Assembly: GCA_029931535.1 (NCBI GenBank)
Contig: JAQPZY010001398.1
Location: 301,001-365,000, forward strand
DNA length: 64,000 nt
Direction of reading: 5' to 3'
Origin: Margaritifera margaritifera
Taxonomy: Eukaryota > Mollusca > Bivalvia > Unionida > Margaritiferidae
In this document: one piece after another, positions 22,962 to 36,729 of the stretch
Layout: every line of letters begins with the position of its first letter
Position numbering within the stretch: position 1 is the first letter of the stretch
Program-made: the position numbers and the translations under genes
Notes under the pieces: model-generated
Seen by the model: only the letters and a program-made list of their open reading frames with translations
What the model was told of the DNA's origin: nothing
Databases searched by the model: none

Positions 22962-23300
22962 ATACATTCGCAACTTCGAGGTCAATCCTACGCATTATAC
23001 CGCGAATGTATGCCGATAGTGTCGTCCGGACCAACTCGGTTATTTAATAATCAAGGATAGACAGAAGTTGCGAATGTATCTAACCATTTTTTTAATTCGC
23101 AACTTCTTGGTCAATCTTACGTGCAATCCAATCGTAGAAATAGCCAAAGTGATCCGAATATATTGGTGTTTCTTTTCTTGCGGAAAAATTTCAGGCGAAC
23201 AAAATGTATGATTTTTCTGTAAATTACTGCGCCGACATACATCCAAGGCATATTCTTCTCTCACAGAAATAACCAAGGACGTTTCTATTGGTAGAAAGTA
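22962..23300 (+). mobile_element. Foldback/MITE-like element, copy 1
   Basis: The left part is itself a foldback: ATACATTCGCAACTTC at 22962-22977 pairs with GAAGTTGCGAATGTAT at 23064-23079. It continues with TTCGCAACTTCTTGGTCAAT and GGCGAACAAAATGTATGATT. A copy in reverse orientation lies at 39640-39996 with the blocks in the same order. It starts 19 bp after the gypsy 3' LTR. Confidence 0.7.
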
Positions 23301-25415
23301 ACAGAATCAGCATCAGCACTGTTCGTCACTTTGCCACCATCCCAAATACAGAAATTTACAGTCATGTCATCTTATAATTAAAAAAAAGACATAAGACACC
23401 TCATCTCGTCAGCCAATAAAATCTCATTCCCATTTTTTTTTTTTTTTTTTGGGAGGGGGGGGGGGGAATGCCTCGTTCTGGCGTTAGGGAAAAAAATTAC
23501 TTTTTTACTAAACCCTCGTATGGCGAATCTCTCACGGAGCCACGCAATATTCTGGTTGAACGAGATTTTTGTACAAATATTCATTTATCATTATTTTTAT
23601 GGATGGATTTCAATTTACTAGGCAATATGTTACCATAACAGTTTTAAAAGAAAACAACGATAACAAGGCAACATATGCTTTCTAATGTAAAATGCGTCAG
23701 AAAATGCTCTCAAACTCCAAAGTACTGTTTAATATTCGCGATTAATGGTGACTTCAATTCATTCTCCAGCGAACTCGTATCTGCTTAGCTGACGTGGATC
23801 ATTATGTCGCTTTTGGCTAGAGATGTCCTCTTGTGCGGATTCGACAAATTTCTCCAAATTTGTTAAACATTTTGACCCAATCATTTAGAAGAAATTTCAA
23901 AGTGTAACATTGTCTGCTTCTGAGTCATATATGTTCCTCATAATAGTCAAGACCCATAACATATATATACTATTTAGGTAAACTGTGAACAGGGAAAATG
24001 AATGTTCTGAAATTTACTCCCAAAGACATTGATTTTGAAATGTCCTCTCTAAAGATTGTAAACTTTTTGAAAACGAAAAAAAAAACAAAGGGTCTCAAAA
24101 GAGGTTTAAGGCTAGTATTGATGTAGGCACAATTCTCACAACATGGCCACACACAAAAAAAAAAAAAAACACACCGATGAGCAGCTAGTTTTCAAGAATG
24201 AGAGTGAACATTAAGGAATAAGCATGATCACTCAGGAAAAATTCTACGATCCCTATCTTTGAAAACTGGAAGACCTTTTGTTATAAACTTTCTTGCAGAT
24301 ACATTGGTTCCCATCGCTACACGTTATGTTGCAAGTATAAGATTCAAATAACTGATAATTAGTCTCTGTTATTTCCCTATACAACCGAGTAAGTCTCAGG
24401 CTGGACCCACTATTAGAGGACAGACAATATTTATACAGTTTATTTCACCAATACTGTTTAACATTGCATTAAAATGCGTGCGCAGCATTGTTAGATGAGG
24501 TGTTTGAATGCCCATGTATCAACATCAGATTTCAAGCGGCATATATACCTAGGTGTGTTGTTAAGCTCATCCTTTTCCAGGCCGCACACAAAACAGATTA
24601 TTTCTGCATCCCGCAGCTCGTGTATATTAGCTGAAAGCAATTCAATCAAGTTACAATTTCCAGCCGCACAAAAGTGAGAAATTTTGCAACTATAGAGAAA
24701 TAATGCATGCTGTTCTGCCCGAACGCATCATATTCACTAAAAGCGAGAGAAATAACGATACACCATATGAATCTGATGTTTTATCCTTAAAATCTGCTTC
24801 AAATTAAAAATTACCCGATAAATGCCAAATCCTCTTTTTTTTAAAAAGAGTGCGAATAATGCAACGCTCTCTGAGACCTCTCTCGACCCCTATCTGATTC
24901 ATCTCGAGCATGTTTTCCCAAAATTCAGAAGCAAACGGGAAAAGAAATGTGCAAGTTTACTCACTACTAATGGAACTTTAAGTACAGGACGAAGATATCC
25001 ACTTCCATTGCACTTACACGTCTTTTTCCAGTATATTTTTTCCAGAATCGTCCGAGTTCACTGTCGTCCCGAGAACCATGACGTGACATCACACAGTTCA
25101 GATCTGCAGAGAATAACAGGTAAATGTAACAATACAACAGTCGGTATAATAAGTTCTAAAATGGTTTATATTTATTTGTATTATTTCTGGTATCTACTTC
25201 ATGATTTTTTTAAAAACTGAATCTTAATAACAACAATTGTAGCATTTTGAGTCTTGGTTACTAAAATTCATTGCTTTTTTCTGTAATCATGCAAGACAAT
25301 TATATATCCAGAAATCATACAAATAAACATTAACAGCGGTTTTAGATCAGAAAACTTCAGAATTGCTGACATGTCACTAATATGCCCTAATTAGAGGACT
25401 CGAGACAATAAAACT
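23301..25415. other. Anonymous stretch
   Basis: No gene is supported. It contains a T18G-type homopolymer junction at 23433-23466 and poly-A tracts near 24079 and 24156. Confidence 0.4.
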
Positions 25416-25422
25416 GGCCTCC

Positions 25423-25612
25423 GTGTTATTAATTTATATATCTAGTATGTATTTACTTCATGATTTAATTTATATATCTAGTATGTATTTATTTCATTAT
25501 TTAATTTATATATCTAGTATGTATTTATTTCATGATTTAATTTATATATCTAGTATGTATTTATTTCATGATTTAATTTATATATCTAGTATGTATTTAT
25601 TTCATGATTGTG
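25423..25612. repeat. 36 bp minisatellite, ~5 copies
   Basis: The unit is AATTTATATATCTAGTATGT followed by ATTTATTTCATGATTT. The multiple-of-three period creates an artificial ORF. Confidence 0.9.
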
Positions 25613-26005
25613 TATACTTTATTCACCTTATTCTGAGCATAGCAACGTCAATTATTAATTAGATCTTCGACAACTCTCAGATGACATCCTCAACAACTGT
25701 CTTGCTTCAATATACAATCGGAAAAAATTATAAATTCCTATCCCTGTCTACTGGTATTATTTGCGTGAAGGAAATATAAGTATGAATTTATACAATTAAA
25801 GCTGAAGACGTTGCTGATTATGATTGTTTTTTGTTATATATTTCATAATGAGATATTGAAATATATCAGTATTAGAAAAATTATATCGCCACAGTGGCGA
25901 TACCACTTTTATGTTAGGAAATATATATGCCCTAGAGTATGTTATTCAAATGTGTATTTCCATATTTTAATTTTCTTTTTCTTTTTCGTCTGCGTCATCT
26001 TCTTC

Positions 26006-26112
<107 letters not shown>

Positions 26113-27154
26113 CATCAGGATGAACATATTTTATAATGTGTCAAGACTGTAGGCCTTATAGTATACATTTATTTAATCAATAATAAGGCGCCATACATAA
26201 ATGCCTAAAAACGAACTCCAAACAACAAAGAGCAGGCTTCAAGTATTAACTTTTTTAAATTAGTTTTCCACTTGAATCCTGCAAATTATTAGTGACTGAA
26301 CTTACATGGACTGTTGCTTTTAGGACTCACAGTACTAATTCAGCTCCCATAGTAAACATATATAAACATCATGATATTTAAAATTCAATAACTTGAAATT
26401 TCTGAATGCTCATGATCAAACCTATATGTAGCAGCACAGACATATCCTTCATGCAAGCTTCTCTGTAGAGGAAACAATATAAGCCGCGGCATTTTCTGGA
26501 TCTACATGTGTTTGAAACATGTGCTTTCAATTCCCCACCAAAGAGTGGAGTGCTAATTTAGGAAATTAGTTTTCCAAACTCAAGTCTGTAAAAGGACTGA
26601 AATTCCATCAGTAAAACATGGTCTCTATTTTTTTTTCAGTTACAACTAGGATAAACTCTCAAAAGATTCTTTTCACTAAAATATTACTTTCATTGTCAAC
26701 CAATCCTGTCCAGACAAACCCATATATACTCTATTTTATGTTCACCCATTTCTAGACTGGTTATCATTCTTCGTTATAATTAGTACCGTGAGTCCTTTAG
26801 ATATTCTGTCACACATACAGTGTGCCTTTACACTCTTCGACAAACGGACACATTTTTGGAAAAACTCTTGGTTATATATAGAAATATAATTGTGTTAGTA
26901 GCGATTCATGTGTTACATGAAAACGATGGAGAAATTGGACATTGATGAGTGTTGATTGCAAACCGAAATTAAGTGACAATCGAAATTTGGGGGAAGCCTC
27001 TGTTACCGAATTAGACTGCAAGGTTTCGAAGGCCAAAAATTCACGTTTGAATGCAGAAATTAACAAAACAAAGAATCAATATCCATACAAGTAAACTCAC
27101 AATCATTAAAATCTTTTATTTAAGGATGTTACGCTCTGAAATCTGCGGATGCAA

Positions 27155-27350
27155 CCAGGGACGGATTAAGAGGCCCTAATCACTGAATAGATTATGGTGT
27201 CTCCTCCCCCCCCCCCCATGTAATTCAAAATAAAAACAATACTAAACCGTAATGTCTCTTTTTTTTTTCTTTTTTTTTTTTTGTGCCCCTGCTTTGCTGG
27301 TGCCCTAAACACGTGCTTAGTCTGCCTATTGGGTAATCCAGTATTGGATG
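27155..27350. mobile_element. Possible hAT-type MITE remnant
   Basis: The sequence opens CAGGGACGGATTAAGAGGCC and ends with GTGCCCTAAACACGTGCTTA followed by GTCTGCCTATTGGGTAATCC. Both are reminiscent of termini of widespread hAT-derived repeats. The centre is homopolymer C and T. Target duplications were not resolved. Confidence 0.3.
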
Positions 27351-27525
27351 CAACCTCTCCGTGTTATTTCTACAATACTCCTACAGCAACAATGTTTACT
27401 GTAATTAATCGAATTGGAACAGAATGGAGAAAACATCCATGCAAATCGACGATTTTTGCCTTAAAAAAATATATTTAATAAAAAGAAAATCTACGTTTTT
27501 TTTTTTTTTTTTGGGTGGGAGGTAA

Positions 27526-27640
27526 ATATAAGGAAATATTTCACTCGTGAAGTGGAAACATTTTGTATTGTCACTCGTGGCTTCAGCACTCGTGGACAAT
27601 ACAATGTTTCCCACTTCACTCGTGAAATATTTCTTTATAT
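27526..27640. repeat. 115 bp near-perfect foldback with CACTCGTG motifs
   Basis: Left arm ATATAAGGAAATATTTCACT continues CGTGAAGTGGAAACATTTTG; the right arm is its complement, ending CACTCGTGAAATATTTC then TTTATAT. The loop is about 7 bp (GCTTCAG). CACTCGTG occurs four times (reading either strand). It is likely a foldback MITE, and its RNA would form one long stem. Confidence 0.8.
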
Positions 27641-27685
27641 CTATTCAAACAGCGTAGATATCCTCTATATGCTAATAAATTTTAA

Positions 27686-27868
27686 ATGGTTTTGAATATG
27701 TCGGATTGGTTTTGAATATGTCGGATTGGTTTTGAATATGTCTGATTAGTTTTGAATATGTCTGATTGGTTTTGAATATGTTTGACTGGTTTTGAATATG
27801 TCTGATTGGTTTTGAATGTCTGATTAGTTTTGAATATGTCTGATTGGATTTGAATATGTCTGATTGGT
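27686..27868. repeat. 20 bp minisatellite, ~9 copies
   Basis: The unit is TGGTTTTGAATATGTCTGAT, with minor variants and one shorter copy. The 27870-28860 interval after it holds no supported gene. Confidence 0.9.
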
Positions 27869-28943
27869 TTGCCATCTCAAGCGAACCATCAGAAGTGCTA
27901 GTAGGATTTTAAGAACCTTGGGCATGCGCACATAGAATTATGTGGCGTCACATCATGCTTATCAGGACGGCCGTGAATTCGGGCGATTCTGGAAATAAAA
28001 TACTGAAAAAGACGCCTAAGTCCAATGTAAGTGGAAATCTTCATCTTGCACTTAAAGTTCGAGTATTAGTGAGTAAACTTGCATATGACGTTTCCCGTCG
28101 CGGCTCAGTTTGGGGAACATTTCTCGACATTATTCGGGTGTGGCTCGAGTGGGGCGGAAAGGAATGAGACAAGCCAACGTACTGAATCGGCGCTTTTCCT
28201 TGGGAAATGGGAAACATTAAATTCCATCTGAAATTCTGTATAATTTTTCTTTTCTTTTTTTATGTTAGAGTAGAAATCTGAGCGTTTTTGTCTTTCTTTC
28301 TTTTCTGGCATAAACGTTCGTCGAAACCCTGGGGATGTTGAAACACTTGTCTTTCGGGCTCGGGCTTCAAAGACCCCTCGGGATTCAGCGAACATTTTGA
28401 TCAGACAAAACCATGTATGATCCCTAAATTCTGAGCTGTTTGTACTCACACATACAAGGATCAGACAGCAAATTAATGGCTTTTATAAGAATTCTTCTGA
28501 AATTTGGGGTAAATTTATTAAGATGAAAGCGATTATTTCAAGCATTCGAGACGAGAGAATAAAAACGGTTGTTTCGAAATCTATACGTTGTACTGAAATG
28601 GAGTGTATCTATCTTTCGATTAATTACATATGACATATGACTAATTTGGCTTCATAATGTTTTGCGGACTTAACGCTACATATGGCAGAATGCTTGACCT
28701 ACTTAGTTTTTGACCTGTAGTCATTGAGCTGCACATGTTACCTAACTTTCATCTCAATGGACAACATTGATAAAGGAACCCGTGGGTACCAAATGTCACA
28801 CAGAACGAAATGCAGACATCTGATATTTTCAAGAACAGTGCACCATTATGTTCCAGTAGCAATTCTTTAAAGGCTGCTTTTATGTTATATGGGCTGTGTT
28901 TTGGCTGCTTTTATGTTACATGGGCTGTGTTTTGACTGCTTTT

Positions 28944-29445
28944 ATGTTATATGGGCTGTGTTTTGGCGCTGTTCTGACCATAAACATGTTTTACCTTGAT
29001 CTTTGGTTGACCCGTTTTGGCCACGTGTTTGTGGTCCTGTGATGTCACTGTTCCAACTTAAGTGTAACCGGGATTGACTACTTTTATGAAAACGTGTTAA
29101 GATGGTGAGTGGCAGCGTCCCTAGACACAAGCGCATTGTGAGTCGCTAAATGAAGTTAATAAAACAGTATTTTCCTTTTAGATGTGAAACAAAAAAAGTT
29201 TAAATTTGAAATCAATCTGTGCAAATTTTCTTCCTGTGAGGGTCTGCCAAATCTGTTTCCAGCATAAAAAGTATATATTTTGGGTCATGAAATCTCGTCA
29301 GAACAGACTAGTTTGGTCGGACAGCCAAAAACGAGCCCTAGATTGACGGGCCCAGTCTTCACACATACGTCTGGGCAATCAAGTTAATCTCGTACCGGAA
29401 ACTCAGTCGGAGCACTTTGTGGCTTTTCCGCGAAAATCCTCTTAA
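28944..29445 (+). mobile_element. Dispersed repeat, copy B
   Basis: It shares ordered blocks with 16290-16640: GGGCTGTGTTTTGGCG, CTTGATCTTTGGTTG, AGCGTCCCTAGACACAAGC, TTTTGGGTCATGAAATCTCG and TTGGTCGGACAGCCAAAA. The right edge at 29399-29440 carries CTCAGTCGGAGCACTTTG then GGCTTTTCCGCGAAAAT, the same arm as at 1375 and 15.58 kb. A 32 bp unit including TATGGGCTGTGTTTT is triplicated at the left edge (28867-28964). Confidence 0.65.
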
Positions 29446-29471
29446 ATTTGAAAACTAGACTTAAAATATAC

Positions 29472-29640
<169 letters not shown>

Positions 29641-29900
29641 CAATTGTTTCTATACGTAACACGTGTAATAATATCTCTTGATGTCAATGACATCAGATAG
29701 AGCAATGACGTATTGACCAAGGCATTCGAGTGTTTTTCAAAGTCATTTCACTACATTATTCTGCGATTTCGCCAGATAACATCTGTATTGTTCGTCACAC
29801 CAAAAAACATCAATATTGTTCGTCACACCAAATAACACATTGATAATCTTATATTAGTGCTCATTCTAAAATTATGAAATTCGTCGAATAATTTCAAACA

Positions 29901-29965
<65 letters not shown>

Positions 29966-30327
29966 ACGAGCCTAATAATATCTATCTTTTGCGAGCCTTG
30001 GTCAGCAAAAGATTTATATCATTCGATGAGTTTCACACATCAATTGAAATGGGCGTAAGATTCTATTTATTACATGAAAACAATATTGATTTTATTTGAC
30101 GAAACCGTCGAGTAGTGTAATAAAATGACTTTGTAAAAAATTCAAATGTTTCGGTCGTTACGCCTTTGCCTTCCGTGACACCATGGCGTCAAATGTGTTG
30201 TCATTATGTGCTGTTGAAATACCTAAAGCAAATTTATGATATACAGAGACAGAGAGAGAGATAGAGACAGAGAGATTTACCGAGGTAAAAAAATAATGTT
30301 ACTAAATATAATGATTCTAGTATCATT

Positions 30328-30596
30328 TGGTTGAAAGCTATTTAAAATTGAGCCGTCCCAAAGCACACATATCCTTACAAAACTATTTTAAATTGAGCCG
30401 TCCCAAGCACACAGATCCTTACAAAGCTATTTTAAATTGAGCCGTACCAAAGCACACATATCCTTACAAAGCTATTTTAAATTGAGCCGTCCCAAGCACA
30501 CAGATCGTTACAAAGCTATTTTAAATTGAGCCGTCCCAAGCACACAGATCTTTAAAATCCGTTTAAAATTGAGCCGTCCCAAGCACACAGATCCTG
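30328..30596. repeat. ~44 bp minisatellite, ~6 copies
   Basis: The unit contains AGCTATTTTAAATTGAGCCG then TCCCAAGCACACAGATCCTT. The 30600-31415 interval that follows shows no supported gene. Confidence 0.85.
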
Positions 30597-31413
30597 ATTG
30601 ATAAATATATCGATATTGTTATTTTCATTATAGTATAATATTACATAGTATCTGCTATATTTATTATTTTTAAACCATTTTCCTGATTTTGATTTTTTGT
30701 TTTCATGTTAATTTCATTTAATAATTTTAAAAAAATAAATAAATAAATAAAAATAAAAAATTTTAAGAAAATCTAGTTTACTACGACCTCAGCGTGATGT
30801 ACCAGTATGCTTGAGACAGCTGATTTGACGTTTCTTTTTTCTTTGTTGAGAGACTTAATATATTTTGTGCTGAAAGTATTTCCGAACTTTGTGGTTTTGC
30901 CCTTGATTGCAATAGCATAGGTCTAGAACCAGTGTATACCGTCTTTAGGTGCAGCATTCTCAATTTACACGCATAAAGCACTGCAGAATTAACGCCTTCT
31001 GATCATTTCAACAGAAGACCTTATTTTTCTATAGAGCTCAAACTGAAAGGCGTATCCCAGTATCATTAGTAAGTAATCATTTCTTTCTTCCCTTGTTAAC
31101 CGTTTCTTTGCTGTTTATCTTTAAATCTTTGTGTTCTTAAATCCTCGAATAAGCACATTCAGCTGGTTAGAAGTCTTATTAATCACTGAACAAAGCCCTA
31201 ATTGAAACTGGCGGTGTAAATATTTCATTATATGAAAATGTTTCAACTGTATAGCTTTAAAGGTGAGCAATGAGTAATGACCCTGATGCATATATAAGTA
31301 TAAAAGTACAACCTGAAAAGGTCATCTGTCCCCACTAAAAAAAAATAGGACTAATATTGAAATTTTCAAGTGGAGTCCATTCCGTTCCTAAGATTTAGCT
31401 TAATTGTTGTAAG

Positions 31414-31515
<102 letters not shown>

Positions 31516-31637
31516 AGAGAGAGAGAGAGAGTTACAAATATGCACCAAACAAAGCGGAAAATGCTATCCTACAGGAGAATGCTTGATAACATTAACAGAA
31601 TTTTTAAATACTAATAAATAATATATTATCTTCTCAT

Positions 31638-31744
31638 ACAGGTTAGGGAATTTTAATTCGTCGTACCCTACGGAGATTCGAACCGTAACCCGCGGATCCG
31701 GGGTCGAATCTCCGTAGGGTACGAATTAAAATTTTCTAACCTGT
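31638..31744. repeat. 107 bp inverted repeat with tRNA-like arm ends
   Basis: Left arm ACAGGTTAGGGAATTTTAAT continues TCGTACCCTACGGAGATTCGA. The right arm TCGAATCTCCGTAGGGTACG continues AATTAAAATTTTCTAACCTGT. The ~22 bp loop is GC-rich. GGTTCGAATCT (minus strand) and GGGTCGAATCT (plus strand) look like the T-arm/box B of a tRNA, but no cloverleaf forms. It sits between two long (AT)n tracts. Confidence 0.8.
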
Positions 31745-31752
31745 ATATATTC

Positions 31753-32763
<1,011 letters not shown>

Positions 32764-33050
32764 CTGTGAACGTTATGAATTATACGGAGTATTTAAACAT
32801 TATGGATTACCATTCATAATGCTAATGGACTTGTAGTAACGTTATAAAAGTATCTCATTCCTCAGATGTTTCTTGTGGCGAGGACTGTATCTCTATGTGG
32901 AACAATTGTATTTATTTATGTGACAGGATGTGATTTTTGGAAGGAACGTATATTGTTCAGCTAATTATTCATTAAACGCATGTATTTAAAAAAAAGTAGC
33001 TTTCTTAATTGTGTGCACTCTTGCACACACAGACACTGATGCTCTCATAA

Positions 33051-33073
33051 TTACTCTCTCTCTCTCTCTCTCT

Positions 33074-33140
<67 letters not shown>
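33051..33140. repeat. (CT)n(AT)n microsatellite
   Basis: CT run then AT run, ending in a G8 tract. Confidence 0.95.
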
Positions 33141-33143
<3 letters not shown>

Positions 33144-33295
33144 GGGGGGGTATCATGCGAGGCGCGATGGCAGCTTGCATATAAAAACAACTCCCCCGCC
33201 CACAAAATTTTGTGTGTGTATTTTCTTGATTTAGAATGAGCTGATGTGGTGGTAAGATAATTTCTTGATACTTGACTGGTGCATTAAAAGTTATA

Positions 33296-33500
33296 TAAAG
33301 TAATATCATAATCGTACTTCAAAGACTGAATGTATTGCATTGCATTTGAAATATCATAATCGTACTTCAAAGACTGAATGTATTGCATTGCATTTGAAAT
33401 ATCGTAATCGTACTTCAAAGGCTGAATGTATTGCATTGCATTTGAAATATCATAATCGTACTTCAAAGACTGTATGTATTGCATTGAATTTGAAATATTG
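33296..33500. repeat. 48 bp minisatellite, ~4 copies
   Basis: The unit is AAATATCATAATCGTACTTC then AAAGACTGAATGTATTGCAT plus TGCATTTG. The period is a multiple of three, so it stays open in several frames. Confidence 0.9.
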
Positions 33501-33599
33501 TATACATGCGATCATAATGTGTAAAAGAGAATATACTATTGAGCAAAATTATGGTCCTTTTGAATAAAATATATCTTATCAGTTATCCAAGATATCGAA

Positions 33600-34560
33600 C
33601 TCAACAGCAAAGATGGCTCCAACAGCCAGTAAAAGAGCAGTCCGGGACACAACGCCAACCAAAGATGATAGACCTGCCAGTAGACGGATGGCTTCGGATT
33701 CATCATCTCAAAGCTAATTATCCAATTACCAGACACCCCAGTCATTGATGCCCAATCACAAGAGAACTATTTATATCTGAAATGTATTGTTGTGACCACA
33801 ATCCACAGCCCTACTTTCGTTGATGAACTCAAGCCCTGATTAATGCCCTCGCTCAAGCTATGTTGACGGATAAGCTGACTGATCCGCAGCTCTATTTTCA
33901 TTGAGGAACTCAAGCCACAGTTGGTTTCCTCGCTCAAGTCTATGTTGATGGAGACGCAAACATGATCCACAGCCCTGCTTTCGTTGAGGAGCTCAAACCA
34001 GGATTAGTTTCCTCACTCAAGACTATGTTGATGGAGACGCAGACTGATCCACGGCCCTACTTTCGTCGAGAAGCTCGAGCAAGGATTAGTGTCCTCACTC
34101 AAGACTATGTTGATGGGTACACCTACTGATCCACAGCCCTACTTTCGTTGAGGAGCTCAAGCCATGATTAGTTTCCTGACTCAATACGATATTGATGAAG
34201 ATGCAGACTGATCCACGGCCCTTCTTTCGTTGAGAAGCTCAAGCCAGGATTAGCGTCCTCACTCAATGCTATGTTGATGGATACGCTGACTGATCGACAA
34301 CCCTACTTTCGTTGCTAAGCTCAAGCCAGGATTAGTGTCATCACTCAGTACTATGTTGATGGATACCCTGACTGATCTGATGAAAGAAGTTGTGGAATTG
34401 TGCCTGAAACAACTGAAGGAGAAGAATTAGCAGCAGGAGTTTTAGCGCTTTAACAGTTGCGGACAAAGGTCCAATCAATGGAAGAGATGAATGCTTCCCT
34501 ATCAGATGATCTCCTAACTGCACTTGCTCAGAATGAGAAAACTGTCCAAAAATGTATGGA
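33600..34560 (+). pseudogene. Possible retroelement ORF1 remnant carrying an 82 bp array
   Basis: A start-like segment (33612-33713) encodes MAPTASKRAVRDTTPTKDD and a Ser/Arg-rich tail. Then about seven units of 82 bp (33796-34375) each contain TGATCCACAGCCCTACTTTC and encode, in shifting frames, KPGLVSSLKTMLM-type helices. After the array the sequence encodes LMKEVVELCLKQLKEKN, a coiled-coil-like segment. A basic start, helical middle and coiled coil recall LINE ORF1 proteins, but I do not recognise a specific family. Period 82 is not a multiple of three, so any protein is destroyed. Confidence 0.3.
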
Positions 34561-35027
34561 TGAATATTTAGATGGATAGGTGGACGGTTGGATGGCTTAA
34601 CAGTTGACTAATCTATACATCGGCGTATAGATGGATGTTTTATACACAAGCTATTTATAAAGAATGTTTATAAACCAATAAATATGACTATGTGAGTGCC
34701 CCACTGATAGATGAATGAGCGTGCACCCTCACTCTGTCTTGTGATTCAACATACATGCTTGTTTATTTTTCAAGTATATTCCATTTATTAAAAATGATAT
34801 TTGACATCTACCCTCATTGTATTCTACTTCGTTATAGAACGGGCGTACAGTGATTGAACATGTTATCACATCATGATGCACATTTTACATCAATTTATGA
34901 TTCCATGTGCATATGTTATGTTCGTTTTTCTAAATAACTTTCTCTTAAGTCCTTTCATACTGTCCTCCCTTTATTTTCAGTTCAACAGAGACGATCATAA
35001 GCTTGCATTAATTGCTATGTATAATTT

Positions 35028-35480
35028 GCAATACGTTTGTTATATTATTTTCAAGATCCCTATAATATGCAATACGTTTGTTATTATATTATTTTCATGT
35101 TCCCTATAATATGCAATACGTTTGTTATATTATTTTCAAGACCACTATAATATGCAATACGTTTGTTATTATATTATTTTCAAGACCCCTATAATATGCA
35201 ATACTTTGTTATATTATTTTCATGTCCCCTATAATATGCAATACGTTTGTTATAATATTTTCATGTCCCCTATAATATGCAATACGTTTGTTATATTATT
35301 TTCATGTCCCCTGTAATATGCAATACTTTTGTTATATTATTTTCATGTCCCCTATAATATGCAATACGTTTGTTATATTATTTTCAAGACCCCTATAATA
35401 TGCAATACGTTTGTTATTATATTATTTTCAAGACCCCAATAATATGCAATACATTTGTTGTTACATTGTTTTCAAGACCA
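35028..35480. repeat. ~41 bp minisatellite, ~10 copies
   Basis: The unit is ATAATATGCAATACGTTTGT then TATATTATTTTCATGTCCCCT. Variants are AAGACC versus ATGTCC and an extra TAT. The 34560-35020 stretch before and 35490-35920 after hold no supported gene. Confidence 0.9.
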
Positions 35481-35924
35481 CCTGGCTCATTTTAATAAAT
35501 TGTTTTTTAAAAACCACTTGCTCATTTTCCCACAAAATTTATTTTCTTATCATAAATAAGTGAGTATACAATTCTACATAGAATGAGCACGGGTCTCTTT
35601 GTTTCAAGAGCTAAAAAAAAGTTCCAATAAAAAGCGTTTGAGTTCTAATGATTACTGTGTGGCAAATTTATTGTTTTTGTTACGTCTAAATTCAATTCCA
35701 ATTGTTCTAATTCGTCATTTGCTTGTACTACCTGTTTGGCTTAGTGTTTCCGGCACAGCAATACAAGTAAGTTACTTAGTTCCGAGACAATTGGACAAAG
35801 AGACTTTATGGACACATTCTCGATGTTATTGAATGTGTATCTTTCTTTATATAACAAGTATATTTGTTTTCTTTAAATGGACATCATTGGGTTAGTATAT
35901 CTGAAGATATTAATTATGGTTATG

Positions 35925-36415
35925 GTAACATGGATTAGTTTCCTTAAAAAAGACCCTCCCTAATATTTTACCATAAGGAATTCTCGGGATATTTTACTTA
36001 TAAGTGTTTAGTAATTTGAGAGAGGAATAATTCTGTGTATTAGGTGTTTAGGTGTTTTTTTTCTCACATGGACATCATGTTAGGTGACATGTTTCGTGTT
36101 ACGTGACATGAAATATCGACCTGCGGCTTAAAAAAGTCTATTGATAAATCTTACAATGTGAAGCGAGACAAAAAACCATGCAATTGTGAAATTATAGCCG
36201 CGTGAATGTGTGGTCATTAGATGATTAAAGGAAAATTATTTGTGGTATTAGCGCGTTAAGAACCCATTAGTTGACAACGACTATTGTCTTGATGTCCTTT
36301 TCGGAAAGAAGAGAAACATCAACATCAAGCCAGCCTCACGAAGGCATTGTTTGATGTATTCTGTTGTGAGGTTCTCTTAGACCCCGTTTGCGTGTTGCAG
36401 CGGTGGGATATTGGA
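35925..36415 (+). repeat. ~0.5 kb direct repeat, copy 1
   Basis: It shares ordered blocks with 39065-39510: TAGTAATTTGAGA.AGGAATA, TGAAGC.AGA.AAAAAACATG, GTGAATG.GTGGTCATTAG, AAGCCAGCCTCACG and AAGGTTCTCTTAG-like ends. Copies differ by roughly 15-20% with indels. It could be a dispersed repeat, a segmental duplication or the long terminal repeats of a non-coding element (2.65 kb apart). Confidence 0.7.
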
Positions 36416-36452
36416 TAGTTTTGTGATATTTTTGTTCCACTGGTTGTTTTTT

Positions 36453-36676
36453 TTTTTTTGGGGGGGGGGGGGGGGGTCATAGCTTAAGTCAGCATATCTA
36501 ACATGGTAAGTGGAGGGAAAATGTGTGCTCGTAATTAGCAAAATCTGATCAGATTGATGGCTTTTATTGTATAAAAGAAGGATATTGTATTTATTTTAGT
36601 CTTTGTTTAAAGGTGAGCAGATAAAGTCCTTCATGATAGAATGATGTTGTATTGTTACCGGTGGCATATATATATA

Positions 36677-36725
<49 letters not shown>
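36453..36725. repeat. T/G homopolymer junction and (AT)n
   Basis: A T-run followed by a G17-type run at 36449-36476, and (AT)n at 36666-36725. Confidence 0.9.
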
Positions 36726-36728
<3 letters not shown>

Positions 36729-36729
36729 T

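Noticed and set aside
24822..25220. Possible 132-codon gene
   Set aside because: Open by chance in AT-rich DNA; no motif, no repeats and no family resemblance.
31660..31725. tRNA gene
   Set aside because: Only a T-arm-like segment is present, mirrored in both arms of an inverted repeat; no acceptor stem, D-arm or anticodon arm can be folded.
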